DNA of 64,000 bases from Devosia sp. 2618 (GTDB lineage: Bacteria; Pseudomonadota; Alphaproteobacteria; Rhizobiales; Devosiaceae): the NCBI RefSeq assembly GCF_040546815.1, contig NZ_JBEPOO010000001.1:2790001-2854000 (forward strand), in the 5' to 3' direction. The stretch's first letter is position 1; every line of letters starts with the position of its first letter. The notes under the pieces are model-generated. The model saw nothing but the letters and a program-made list of their open reading frames with translations, was not told where the DNA came from and made no database searches. The translations under genes and the position numbers were made by a program. Positions 28,969-37,800 of this stretch are shown piece after piece.

Positions 28969-29229
28969 TTAAGCAGCCGCGCGGCGCTTGGTTTCGATAT
29001 AGGCCGCCATCGAGCCGATGGAGTCGAGATTGTCCGGCACGATTTCGGTGTCCGCGACCGAGATGCCGAACGTGGTTTCGAGGAAGAACACAAGTTCCAG
29101 CACGCCGGTGGAATCCACCAGATTGTTGTCGATCAGCGAGGTGTCGTCGGCCACGACCTGGCTGGTATCGCCGAACAGGAAGTTGTCGATGATGAAGGCG
29201 CGGATGGTGTCCTGGGTGGTCTCGGTCAT
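28969..29229 (-). CDS. Acyl carrier protein
   Basis: An 86-aa acidic four-helix carrier. The phosphopantetheine-bearing serine is Ser40 in NNLVDSTGVLELVFFLE; the canonical DSL is DST here. GAGGAG stands before ATG 29229. It lies between asnB (24 bases upstream) and the acyl ligase (11 bases downstream), so the three are one translational group. It is unlikely to be the fatty-acid synthase carrier; it probably carries an acyl or aminoacyl group made by the ligase for transfer by one of the GNAT/FemAB-type proteins encoded upstream, which is an inference from context. Confidence 0.87.
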   Translation of the reverse strand: MTETTQDTIRAFIIDNFLFGDTSQVVADDTSLIDNNLVDSTGVLELVFFLETTFGISVADTEIVPDNLDSIGSMAAYIETKRRAAA

Positions 29230-29253
29230 GGTGTTCTCCTCAAGATAGCTGGG

Positions 29254-31206
29254 TCATTCCGCCGCGACGCGCACGGCAGAACTCTTACCCGATGAAAATG
29301 TACGGTCCCAAAGCTGGGTCGATAGGATGCCTACGTAGGCGGTGTTGTCGCGGAAGCCGTCGACGCCGCTGGTGCCGGCCTTGGCCACCAACTTTTCGAC
29401 GGCCGCCGGGTTGAACAGGCCGGTCGCGGCAATGGCGTCCTTGCCCATCAGGTCGCGCACATAATCGGGCGCGTTGGCCACGGCGAAGGCCTGGCTGTCG
29501 GGGGCGCGGTAGGGTTGCTTGGTGCGGTTGCCGATGCTGGGCGGCAGCAGGTGTTCGGTCGCCTTGCGCAGGATATGCTTTTCGGTGAGGCCCTTGAGCG
29601 TCAACTTGGGCGGAATGCGGTTGGCGAACTCGATCAGGCGGTGATCAAGGAACGGGAAACGGCCCTCGACGCCATGCGCCATGGCCATGCGGTCGCCCTG
29701 CGACGACAGGATGTAGCCGGGCAGCAGGAAGCGGGATTCGAGATATTGCGCCTGATGCTGGGGATGCCAGCGGGCGAAGGCCTCGGGCAGTTGCCCCAGC
29801 AGCGTCTCGGCAGCGTCATAGCCGCCCAGCGTCGCGCGCAGATCGCCCGAGAAGAACAGTTTGGCCGCAGCGGTCGAACGCATGCGCGGACGATGGCTTG
29901 CCAGCGGGTCGTTCAGCACGTCCGATCTGGCGCCAAAGAACGCCGCCAGATATTCGGCTGACTGGTTCTGCAGGTTCGGCAGATAGGGATAGAGCCGCTT
30001 GAATAGCAGCGGGCGGAAGCTCGAACCGGGCTGGCGCGCGCTGAAGCGGCGAACCTTGTCTTCCTTGAAGATATCGTAGCCAGCGAAAACCTCGTCGGCG
30101 CCCTCCCCGGTCAGCACGACCTTGAGGCCCTGCTCGCGCACCAGCCCCGACAGGAGGTAAAGCGGCGCGGGGGCTGTGCGCACGATGGGGCGCTCGGTGT
30201 GGGCGATCACCTGCGGGAAGTTCTGGGCAATGTCGAGCGTGCCGCAATGAACATTGGCGTGCGCCGTGCCCAAAGCCTCGGCCATGATCTGCTGGAATTC
30301 GCTCTCATCGTGCTCGGCGCTGGCGAAGGATACCGAGAAGGTTGAAAGCTGATGTGGCGTATGGCGGGTTGCCAATGCCGTGGTGATCGAGGAATCGAGG
30401 CCACCCGACAGGTAGGCACCGACCGGCACATCGGCGCGCATGCGGATGCGGGTAGCGTCATCAAGCAGCGCCAAGAGTTCGTCAGCGATTTCGGCTTCGG
30501 GGCGGGCATCGGCGGTCTCGCCGAAGTCTGGATAGTCGAGAGACCAATAGCGCTCGATGCGGCGACCGTGGTCGTCCACCACCATCAGGTGCGCCGGCGG
30601 CAGCTCGGAAATGCCCTTGAAGCCGGTGCGCGGCGGAATGGGGGCCCAGAGCGTAAAGATTTCATCGAGCGCGATGGGGTCGATCTCGGCTTCGATACCG
30701 GGCACACGCAGCAGCGCCTTGATCTCGGAGGCGAAATACAGCCCGCCTTCGTGCTCTGCATAAAACAGTGGCCGCACACCGATGCGGTCGCGGGCCAACA
30801 GCAGGCGGCGCTTGGCCTGATCCCAAATGGCGAAGGCAAAATCGCCGTTGAGATAGCTGACGCAATCGGGGCCGTATTCGGCGTAGAGGTGCAGGATGAC
30901 TTCGGTGTCGCTGCCGGTGCGGAAGCTATGGCCACGGCTTTCGAGGTCGGTGCGCAGCTCGACGAAATTGAACACTTCGCCATTGTAGACGATGACCAGA
31001 TTGCCATCGGCCGACAGCATCGGCTGCTGCCCGTCGGCCAGTCCGACGATGGACAGGCGGCGATGGCCCAGACCAATGCCCGTCTGCGCCCACAGCCCCT
31101 CTGCATCGGGACCACGGTGGGCGATCGTATCGGTCATGGCGCGCAGCAGCGGTTCACCCGCCTGCTGTGGCAAATCAGTTCGAACGTATCCAACGAGTCC
31201 GCACAT
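29254..31206 (-). CDS. asnB: Asparagine synthase-type glutamine amidotransferase
   Basis: A 650-aa enzyme. ATG 31206 is chosen because Cys2 must become the N-terminal nucleophile (MCGLVGYVRTD) and AGGGG precedes it. Residues 1-200 form the glutaminase domain (MTDTIAHRGPDAEGLW, YNGEVFNF, NGDFAFAIWD). The C-terminal synthetase domain has the PP-loop YLSGGLDSSITTAL and LTGEGADEVFAGYDIF. It makes an amide from a carboxylate with glutamine nitrogen and ATP. In polysaccharide clusters such enzymes (amidotransferase 1 of exosortase-A loci; WbpS) amidate sugars or carrier-bound acids rather than free aspartate. First gene of the AsnB-ACP-ligase-NadE operon; 155 bases separate it from the FemAB-like gene. 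Confidence 0.88.
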   Translation of the reverse strand: MCGLVGYVRTDLPQQAGEPLLRAMTDTIAHRGPDAEGLWAQTGIGLGHRRLSIVGLADGQQPMLSADGNLVIVYNGEVFNFVELRTDLESRGHSFRTGSDTEVILHLYAEYGPDCVSYLNGDFAFAIWDQAKRRLLLARDRIGVRPLFYAEHEGGLYFASEIKALLRVPGIEAEIDPIALDEIFTLWAPIPPRTGFKGISELPPAHLMVVDDHGRRIERYWSLDYPDFGETADARPEAEIADELLALLDDATRIRMRADVPVGAYLSGGLDSSITTALATRHTPHQLSTFSVSFASAEHDESEFQQIMAEALGTAHANVHCGTLDIAQNFPQVIAHTERPIVRTAPAPLYLLSGLVREQGLKVVLTGEGADEVFAGYDIFKEDKVRRFSARQPGSSFRPLLFKRLYPYLPNLQNQSAEYLAAFFGARSDVLNDPLASHRPRMRSTAAAKLFFSGDLRATLGGYDAAETLLGQLPEAFARWHPQHQAQYLESRFLLPGYILSSQGDRMAMAHGVEGRFPFLDHRLIEFANRIPPKLTLKGLTEKHILRKATEHLLPPSIGNRTKQPYRAPDSQAFAVANAPDYVRDLMGKDAIAATGLFNPAAVEKLVAKAGTSGVDGFRDNTAYVGILSTQLWDRTFSSGKSSAVRVAAE

Positions 31207-31361
31207 GGGAGCCCCTAAGAGGAAAGTCCTACAAGGACGCTGCAGCATAGAAGATTTTGGCCTGACCGTTCAGCCATAGACGACCTTCCGGGCCATGTTT
31301 CGTCCGTTATTCTTAACGCAAAGCATTTGACCGAAGCGTAGTCGCACCAAGTCATCGCGGC

Positions 31362-32579
31362 TCAATCGACCGGGTTTGCATCAGCTTTGCTTGGCCGAAA
31401 CTTGCGCAATAGTATCCATTTGAGCGGGCGCAATTTCTGCCACAGCGCGGTCTGGGTCAGCCGTTCGTGCAGCTGCATCAGCCGCAGCGTCATGCGTCCG
31501 CGCAGCGTATAGGCCGCCGTGAACTGGTGCAGCGGGATGGTCACGTCGCAGGCCGCAAGCTTCCACGGCTCGTCGCCGATCCCCAGATCGAGACAGGCGA
31601 AACCGCGTTCGGCCAGCAGCTGCAACAGCTGATGGTGCAATACCCGACCGGGCGAGTATTTGGTCCATTCACCCGCTTCAAAGGTGAAAAACAGGCCGTA
31701 ATAGTGACGCCCCTGCGTGAAGCCCCACATCGCGGCGATGGCTTCGCCATTCACCACCAGCGCGGAGAGATGGAGCGCACCAATCTCGGCAAAGGTCTCT
31801 GTACCAAGCGAGAAGAAATCACGCTTTTCCGGATGCCGCTCGAAGCCGGGCACATTGGTTTCCTCAAAGCGGCGCTGCTTCTGTTCCAGCAGGCTTTCGA
31901 GGATGAACTGCCGTTGTTCCTTGGTCTCCGCCACGACCACTTCGCAGGTGCCAAGCCGCTGCAGCGCCCGGAAACGGTTGCGCAGGTTCTTGGCGCCCTG
32001 GACGTGTTTTTCGACCTCGGCCCAGGGCTGGTCGAGATTGGTCAGGTGGCAGGATTCGTCGTTGAGCTCATCCGACAGCAGGAAGAACGGATTGGCCAGA
32101 TCGCCGACCTTTTCCGGCATCTTGTCAAACATCGCCAGATCGAAGGCCGGCAGGCGGGTGATGATGGACTGCCAGAGTTCATTCGCCGACTGGCGGGTCC
32201 AGACGACGTCGGTCGGAAACAGCACCGGCGCATTGTAGTCGGACACACCGAGATCGGTGAAACCCAGCACCCGACTGCCGCGCTGACGGGTGATCATCAG
32301 CGGCAGCATCAGCACCGGCTTGCCCGCAGCATCGCGCACTTCAACCAGGCACAGCTCTGCCCCGTAGGTCGCCCCATAGGTCGGCTGCCAGGTCTTGAGG
32401 AAAGTCACGGTCTGGAAGGCGTGACAGCGCGCAGCGGTTTCGGCGCCGCCCACCGGCCAATCGGGCGAAACCTGATCGGGGCTCGAATGCACATCAATGA
32501 CAAAATCATCACGCATCTGGATGAGCCTGACCGCCTGATTTACCGTCGTTAGGGCCGCGCCGTCTTCAATGTAGGTCAC
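31362..32579 (-). CDS. FemAB/BioF2-like acyltransferase (GNAT fold)
   Basis: About 405 aa. The core resembles the acetyltransferase-6/FemAB domain: LVEVRDAAGKPVLMLPLMITRQRGSRVLGFTDLGVSDYNAPVLF, then a helical part and VNGEAIAAMWGFTQGRHYYGLFFTFEAGEWTKYSPGRVLHHQLLQLLAERGFACLDLGIGDEPWK, as in CelD/BcsL-type proteins of polysaccharide loci. The frame runs open upstream to 33002, but that part is only the shadow of the preceding gene. GTG 32579 overlaps the upstream stop (GTGA), and ATG 32516 is an alternative start. It probably transfers an acyl or aminoacyl group to the polymer or its lipid-linked unit. Substrate unknown. Confidence 0.72.
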   Translation of the reverse strand: MTYIEDGAALTTVNQAVRLIQMRDDFVIDVHSSPDQVSPDWPVGGAETAARCHAFQTVTFLKTWQPTYGATYGAELCLVEVRDAAGKPVLMLPLMITRQRGSRVLGFTDLGVSDYNAPVLFPTDVVWTRQSANELWQSIITRLPAFDLAMFDKMPEKVGDLANPFFLLSDELNDESCHLTNLDQPWAEVEKHVQGAKNLRNRFRALQRLGTCEVVVAETKEQRQFILESLLEQKQRRFEETNVPGFERHPEKRDFFSLGTETFAEIGALHLSALVVNGEAIAAMWGFTQGRHYYGLFFTFEAGEWTKYSPGRVLHHQLLQLLAERGFACLDLGIGDEPWKLAACDVTIPLHQFTAAYTLRGRMTLRLMQLHERLTQTALWQKLRPLKWILLRKFRPSKADANPVD

Positions 32580-33688
32580 TTGAGGTTGTCGCCGTTGATG
32601 CGGGCCCAGAACTCGCCCACGATGCCGCCGATGATGGCGTCGCCGGTCTGCACCGCTTCCAGCACTGCCTTGTCGGTCGTGCCGAACACGCAGCGATACT
32701 CGCCCGTCAGCGCGGCATGACGATCCATCAATGGCTCCAGCAATGCCGCCTGCGCCCTGCCCCCGATGGCCACCGCGCCGCGCTCGCTCGCGTCGACCAG
32801 GAGAATATCGAGCACAGCCTCGGCCATGCCTTTGGCCGCAAAGACATGCAGCACCTGCGCGAAGCCGTGCGGCTGCAGATAGTAGATATAGGCGCCGATC
32901 ACGCGGCCCGACTTGTCCGCAATGACCTGTCGGATGGTGTCGCCGAATTCGCTCTTGCGGGCCGAATGGGTCAGCAGCGTTTGCAACCCCGCTTCCGACC
33001 ACACAGGATGCAGTCGGCTTGCCGCCACCAATGCGGGGATCGCCGCCAGAAGGTCCGCATCGCTGGCATCACGCCGGGTCAGGCCGGGTGGGCGCTGCGG
33101 CAGGGTTGGCGTGATCCACTGCTCCTTGCCGCGCTTTTTGGCATAGCGTTCCACCACACCATCGAGCGCCGAAGTGATCGGTGCCGTCACGCCGCGCAGC
33201 TTGAGGCGGCCGCGAATACGCGATGTTGCCGAACTCACCGGGCGCAGTGTGCGATGCCAGTCCATGCTGTAGGTGGGCAGCGAACTGCCACCCATGCCGC
33301 GCCACATGCCCACCGAGGTGGCGTTGGAGCGGTCGCTGATGGTGATATCCTGTGGGCCCTTGAAGAAGCCACGGCACAGCCGCGCACCGACCATCGGATC
33401 ACCGGCATCGGGATCGACGGCGAGCGAATTGCCCAAAGCGGCGCGCAGGGTGCGGCCATCGATCTGCATCAGCTGGGTGAACACGCCGATGAAGCCATTG
33501 ATCTGGCCGTTGTCATTGACGTGAACCAGCGAATTGATCTCGGGGTCGCGATCGGGCAAGTCGAGCAGCAGCTGGCCCAGATAGCTCGCCATTTCGGCTG
33601 AGGCCTGCGGGCGCTGCTGGAAGGTTTTGACGAGCAGGTTGGCGACGGGCTGAAGATCAGCACGCTCAAGCGGACGCACGACGGTCAT
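32576..33688 (-). CDS. GNAT-type N-acyltransferase-like protein, paralogue B
   Basis: A 370-aa protein with an N-terminal GNAT-like opening (VRPLERADLQPVANLLVKTF) and a second, C-terminal GNAT-like half around GRVIGAYIYYLQPHGFAQVLHVFA, ending GDAIIGGIVGEFWARING. The upstream gene has the same length, order and end motif, so the two are tandem paralogues. Together with the FemAB-like gene, which starts on its stop codon, they form a block of three putative acyltransferases facing the ACP/ligase genes. Related proteins accompany exosortase-A polysaccharide loci. The acyl group and acceptor are unknown; cytoplasmic, since no membrane segment is seen. Confidence 0.65.
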   Translation of the reverse strand: MTVVRPLERADLQPVANLLVKTFQQRPQASAEMASYLGQLLLDLPDRDPEINSLVHVNDNGQINGFIGVFTQLMQIDGRTLRAALGNSLAVDPDAGDPMVGARLCRGFFKGPQDITISDRSNATSVGMWRGMGGSSLPTYSMDWHRTLRPVSSATSRIRGRLKLRGVTAPITSALDGVVERYAKKRGKEQWITPTLPQRPPGLTRRDASDADLLAAIPALVAASRLHPVWSEAGLQTLLTHSARKSEFGDTIRQVIADKSGRVIGAYIYYLQPHGFAQVLHVFAAKGMAEAVLDILLVDASERGAVAIGGRAQAALLEPLMDRHAALTGEYRCVFGTTDKAVLEAVQTGDAIIGGIVGEFWARINGDNLK

Positions 33689-33740
33689 GACAGCCGGCCT
33701 CCGTTAGCACTCAACAACTGGATAGGCATAGAACGCATTA

Positions 33741-34853
33741 CTAGTAGAAATCCGTCATGAGGCGGCTCCAGCTTTCGCCAGCGAGGCCGCCGATGTAAAT
33801 GTCATTGCGCGCGACAGCGTCGAGGATGTCCTGATGACGCGTCGCAACGCAGGTGAAAGCGCGGTGCCGAAAGCGCATGCCCGACAGGGGCGATAGCGCG
33901 GTCAAAAGATGTGGATGCGCCGAGCCGCGCGCCTCGATCGTGCCCTCGGCAGCAAGGCGGCGATACATGGCGCGGGCCACTGCAGGCTCCTTGCCCGGCA
34001 GCGCCAGCATATCGAGCACGCGCACCATGCCGCGCGCGTCGGAGAAATAGGCATAGCAACCGATGGGATTGCCATCGGCGCCATCGACCGAGAAAAACCG
34101 TAGCGGGCCGAGCGTGCGATTGTCCTTGGCCATGGTCAGCAGCCACTCTATTTCCGCTCTGTCCCATTTAGGACGTACGGAAAAATGGGCAATCATTTTG
34201 GGCGCCAGCGCAGCGTAGCTTTCGAGGTCGATTTCGCGGTCGGCCGGTGCCTCAATCTTCTGGTTGCGGGCGCGGCGGCGTGACACGAGGCTATCCACCG
34301 TGTTCCACAGACCATCGAAGAACTTCGGCACCCCGACCCGCCACATGGCGTAGGACATCGGCCGGAAGACGCATTGGAAATCGAGGCTATGCACCGGCAG
34401 AACCACGCCGCCGCCGGCTTTCCAATGCCCTGCACTCACCGGCGAAGCGCTGTCGGTAAACAGCAGATCCTGCCCTCGCGCCCGCAGCGACAGCACCACA
34501 CGCGCAGCGGCCTTCGATTGCGGCGACTTCGACATGAACGCACAGGCCAGGCGGGCGGTCACTTCGCGGTCATGTACGACGTAGGTCAACGGCATGAAGG
34601 CAATGGCGCTGCCGATTGTCTCGCCGTCATTGCTGGCCAGCCCGCCACCACCGCCGGTCGGGCCCGAGAAATACAGGCGCTCGAAGTATTTGATGAATTC
34701 GGGATCTGGGGTGCCACGGCGCGGCCTGAAGATATTGAAGAACATCTGCTCGATCGCCGGAAAGTCATTCCGGTCGATGGGACGCAGATTCGTCCTCAAT
34801 CCTGAATCAGGCGTTTCTGCTTTGTCTCGAATAAGAGTCAAATCCAAATTCAT
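33741..34853 (-). CDS. GNAT-type N-acyltransferase-like protein, paralogue A
   Basis: A 370-aa protein parallel to the next gene: LRPIDRNDFPAIEQMFFNIF matches the start of paralogue B, GNPIGCYAYFSDARGMVRVLDMLA matches its second GNAT-like core, and NDIYIGGLAGESWSRL matches its end. A glycine-rich loop (SGPTGGGGGLASND) near residue 70 is a difference. It is the first gene of the minus-strand arm, 180 bases from the divergent GumC-like gene, so the two arms probably share a control region. Function presumed to be acyl transfer in polymer modification. Confidence 0.62.
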   Translation of the reverse strand: MNLDLTLIRDKAETPDSGLRTNLRPIDRNDFPAIEQMFFNIFRPRRGTPDPEFIKYFERLYFSGPTGGGGGLASNDGETIGSAIAFMPLTYVVHDREVTARLACAFMSKSPQSKAAARVVLSLRARGQDLLFTDSASPVSAGHWKAGGGVVLPVHSLDFQCVFRPMSYAMWRVGVPKFFDGLWNTVDSLVSRRRARNQKIEAPADREIDLESYAALAPKMIAHFSVRPKWDRAEIEWLLTMAKDNRTLGPLRFFSVDGADGNPIGCYAYFSDARGMVRVLDMLALPGKEPAVARAMYRRLAAEGTIEARGSAHPHLLTALSPLSGMRFRHRAFTCVATRHQDILDAVARNDIYIGGLAGESWSRLMTDFY

Positions 34854-35033
34854 ACTTTATCGCGTCCGCAGTGCAGCAGGCGTTTATTAACACAGCGATC
34901 GGCGATGGATTTTCGTATTTTAGCGGATCGGTTAACAGCAACATCTTTAACTACACTGACCGATAGATGCCGTAGTGCGGCACTGTCTGCCGTATAACCA
35001 GAACCAGAACAGCCAAGCAGGCAAAACGGCCAC

Positions 35034-36503
35034 ATGTACCAGTCCATACCGACAGAAACGCGTGCAACTCCTGCACAGGGCCGTCCGCGGCGCGCTGTCG
35101 AAACCATCATGGGCTATGATGGGCCAGACCGTCGCGCACCTGCCAATTCACCCACGCCTCCTGCAATCACCCCGGCGACGATCATAGGGTGGCTGCTGCG
35201 CTTCTGGTACTTGGTAGTCGCCCTAGCCGTAGTCGGAGCCATTGCGGGCCTTGCCGCCGGCACGCTGATCAAGCCTCGTTTCACCAGCTATTCCGACATG
35301 TTGCTCGATCCGAGCAGCCTGCAGGTGGTGGCTGACGACCTTTACGCCCGCAATGTGCAGGGCGATGCGCAGCTGCTCGATGTCGAGAGCAAGATGCGCG
35401 TGCTGACCTCCAACAATGTGCTGACCAGCGTCGTCAATACGCTCAACCTAGCCGACAGCGCCGACCTGATGGAGCCGGACTTTTCGCTGAGCAGCCTGTT
35501 CGGCTCGGACGCTGCCAGCGGCGACAAGGTCACGGCTGCCGTGCGGGCGCTGGGCGAACGTGTCCGCGTCCGCCGCGAAGAACGCTCCTATGTCGTGACC
35601 GCCTCGGTTTGGGCCCACACGCCCGAGCAGTCGGCCATTTTGACTGACGCGCTGGTGCAGGCCTTCCTTGCCGAGCTGGCCAAGGCGGACTCCGATGGCG
35701 CGCTAAACGCTTCCACCGCTCTCAACGAACGGCTCGACCAGTTGCGCGATGATGCGGCCGCCGCCGAAGCTGCCGTTGCCGAATATCGCCGCGCCAACAA
35801 CCTGCAGATGGTGGGCAATGAACAGCTCAGCACGCAGTCGGCGGTGCAGCTCAACACCCAGATCGCCACCGCCCGCGAGTCCGTGATCGCGGCCGAAGCG
35901 CGCTATGCCAATCTGACGGCCAGCGGCGCGGGCCAGATGAACGCGGCCGCGCAGGAATCGACCCTGCTCAGCGATCTGCGCACCCAATACGCCACGGTTC
36001 GCCAGCAGGCCGATTCCCTGGGCATGACGCTTGGCCCGCGTCATCCAAGCCTTGTCGTCGCACGCTCGCAGCTGGCGTCCATCCAGAGTGAAATCGACCG
36101 CGAAGTGGCCCGCGTCGTCCAGACCGCCGGCACCGATCTCGAGCGTGCCCGCTCGGTTCTCGAACAGCTCAATCAGGCGGCCTCGACCCAGATGGGCGCC
36201 GTCTTCAACGACGACAATGCACAAGTCGAACTGCGCCAACTCGAGCGCACCTCGGCCTCCAAGGTCGCGATCTACGAAGCGTATCTCACCCGCGCGCAGG
36301 AAATCACCCAGCGCAGCCAACTCGACACCACCAATGTCCGCGTCATTTCTGCCGCCGTACCGCCCATCGCCCGCAATTATCCACCGCGCACGGTCCTGCT
36401 GATCGCGGGCGGTCTCATTGGCGGTCTGGCGCTCGGCGCCATGCTCGCTGGTCTGCTCGGCATCTGGCCGCGCGTCCGGCAGGTGCTGACCCGAGATGCC
36501 TAA
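35034..36503 (+). CDS. GumC/Wzz-family polysaccharide chain-length and export protein
   Basis: A 489-aa inner-membrane protein: a membrane helix near residues 58-80 (FWYLVVALAVVGAIAGLAAGTLI), the Wzz domain with PRFTSYSDMLLDP, a long periplasmic coiled coil (about 180-390), and a second helix near 455-478. No kinase domain follows. It controls chain length and links the inner-membrane polymerase with the outer-membrane exporter. ATG 35034 has a weak ribosome site; ATG 35109 is an alternative. The stop overlaps the next gene by eight bases. A second Wzz-like protein is encoded at 48482, so the cluster has two. Confidence 0.85.
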   Translation: MYQSIPTETRATPAQGRPRRAVETIMGYDGPDRRAPANSPTPPAITPATIIGWLLRFWYLVVALAVVGAIAGLAAGTLIKPRFTSYSDMLLDPSSLQVVADDLYARNVQGDAQLLDVESKMRVLTSNNVLTSVVNTLNLADSADLMEPDFSLSSLFGSDAASGDKVTAAVRALGERVRVRREERSYVVTASVWAHTPEQSAILTDALVQAFLAELAKADSDGALNASTALNERLDQLRDDAAAAEAAVAEYRRANNLQMVGNEQLSTQSAVQLNTQIATARESVIAAEARYANLTASGAGQMNAAAQESTLLSDLRTQYATVRQQADSLGMTLGPRHPSLVVARSQLASIQSEIDREVARVVQTAGTDLERARSVLEQLNQAASTQMGAVFNDDNAQVELRQLERTSASKVAIYEAYLTRAQEITQRSQLDTTNVRVISAAVPPIARNYPPRTVLLIAGGLIGGLALGAMLAGLLGIWPRVRQVLTRDA

Positions 36504-37800
36504 GGCAGCCTCGGTTAGGGGCAAATCGCCGATCACCTTTGGCGGCTTCATCGCATTGATGATTCTCGCCTTTTTCTGGATCGGCACACAGCCCTTCGTC
36601 GACCTGACCTCGACTGAGTCCTCCTACAATCCGATATCTCAGGTCATCATTCTGGTGCTGACCATCCTCGCGATAGGGCAAGGGTTGCGCATCAAATCAC
36701 CGATCAACTGGTCGCACTACACTCCGGTCGGAATGTTGTTTGTCTGGCTGCTGTTCAGCGCCTTAGCCGCCGATGACACGGCGCTGGCGCTGCGCAACAG
36801 CATCATCCAGGCGCTGTTCATGATCAACGCGTTGCTGCTGACCATTCTGCCCAGAACGCAGAGCGAGTTCGCCCGCGTGACATGCATCGCCGTGTTGCTG
36901 GCGCTGGTACTATCGTATTTCGGTGTGGTGTTTCTGCCCGGCCTTTCGATCCACCAAACTGGTGACATCTTCGAGCCCATGCTGGCCGGACTATGGCGCG
37001 GCCACTATATGCATAAGAACGCGGCCTCGGCGGCGATGGTCATCACAATCTTTTTTGCCATCTACTGCTATTCCAACGGCTCCCGTGTGCTGGCGTTGCT
37101 CCTGGCGATTGGCGCCGGGTTTTTCCTGATCCACACCGGCGGCAAGACGTCGCTGGCCACGCTGCCAGCCATTCTGGTGTTGGCCTGGATGGTCGAGAAG
37201 TTCGCCTGGATCCGCATTCCGCTGATCGTCGGCGGCCTGCTTGTGTTCAATTTTATCACCATCGGCTCCGCATTTTCACCGGGGATCTACGACTTCATCG
37301 CGAGCCTTGGCATCGACCCGACCTTCACCAACCGCATCGATATTTGGCGAATCGCCATGCGCGTGGCCTCGGAGTCCCCGATCACCGGCGTGGGCCTTCA
37401 CACCTTCTGGGGGTCCTACCCGGTGCTTTATGGCGGCGGCCATATCGAGACCTGGGCCTACTCTGCCGGTTCGGCTCACAACGGCTATCTCGATGTCGCG
37501 ATGAATATCGGCATTCCGGGCCTGCTTTTGGTCGTCTACATCTTCATCCTACGCCCTATACGCCATATCCAACCCGCACTCGATAGCGGCAATGACACCG
37601 CGCTGACCCGGCTGTTTCTGCGCATCTGGTTGTTCGTCCTTGTCGGTTCGTGCCTTGAAAGCCAGTTCTTCGCGCGCGGCGGTGTGCACTGGTTTCTGTT
37701 CATGGCGGCCGTATTCGGTCTGCAGTTCCAGGCCAAAGCTCGACTGGTTCCGGCACCATCGAAACAGATCAATCCAGGAGCGATGTCAGTCCATGCGTGA
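36496..37800 (+). CDS. O-antigen ligase/Wzy polymerase-type membrane protein
   Basis: A 434-aa protein with 10 to 12 hydrophobic helices. The Wzy_C region runs about 190-350 and includes a periplasmic loop ending AHNGYLDVAMNIGIPGLLLVVYIFILRP, with the conserved His of ligases and polymerases. It would join lipid-linked repeat units into the polymer at the outer face of the inner membrane. It overlaps the GumC-like gene before it and the deacetylase gene after it by eight bases each, so it belongs to one plus-strand operon. A ligase role cannot be excluded, but a Wzx and a chain-length protein nearby favour polymerase. Confidence 0.82.
   Translation: MPKAASVRGKSPITFGGFIALMILAFFWIGTQPFVDLTSTESSYNPISQVIILVLTILAIGQGLRIKSPINWSHYTPVGMLFVWLLFSALAADDTALALRNSIIQALFMINALLLTILPRTQSEFARVTCIAVLLALVLSYFGVVFLPGLSIHQTGDIFEPMLAGLWRGHYMHKNAASAAMVITIFFAIYCYSNGSRVLALLLAIGAGFFLIHTGGKTSLATLPAILVLAWMVEKFAWIRIPLIVGGLLVFNFITIGSAFSPGIYDFIASLGIDPTFTNRIDIWRIAMRVASESPITGVGLHTFWGSYPVLYGGGHIETWAYSAGSAHNGYLDVAMNIGIPGLLLVVYIFILRPIRHIQPALDSGNDTALTRLFLRIWLFVLVGSCLESQFFARGGVHWFLFMAAVFGLQFQAKARLVPAPSKQINPGAMSVHA

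Noticed and set aside
32580..33002. N-terminal 141 codons of the frame that contains the FemAB-like gene
   Set aside because: Lies entirely within the preceding GNAT-like gene in another frame and has a noise-like Arg/Gly composition; the real start is at or after 32579.
34931..34952. TTAA...TTAA pair resembling a CtrA site before the polysaccharide operons
   Set aside because: The spacing between the TTAA elements is 11, not the 7 required by the CtrA consensus.
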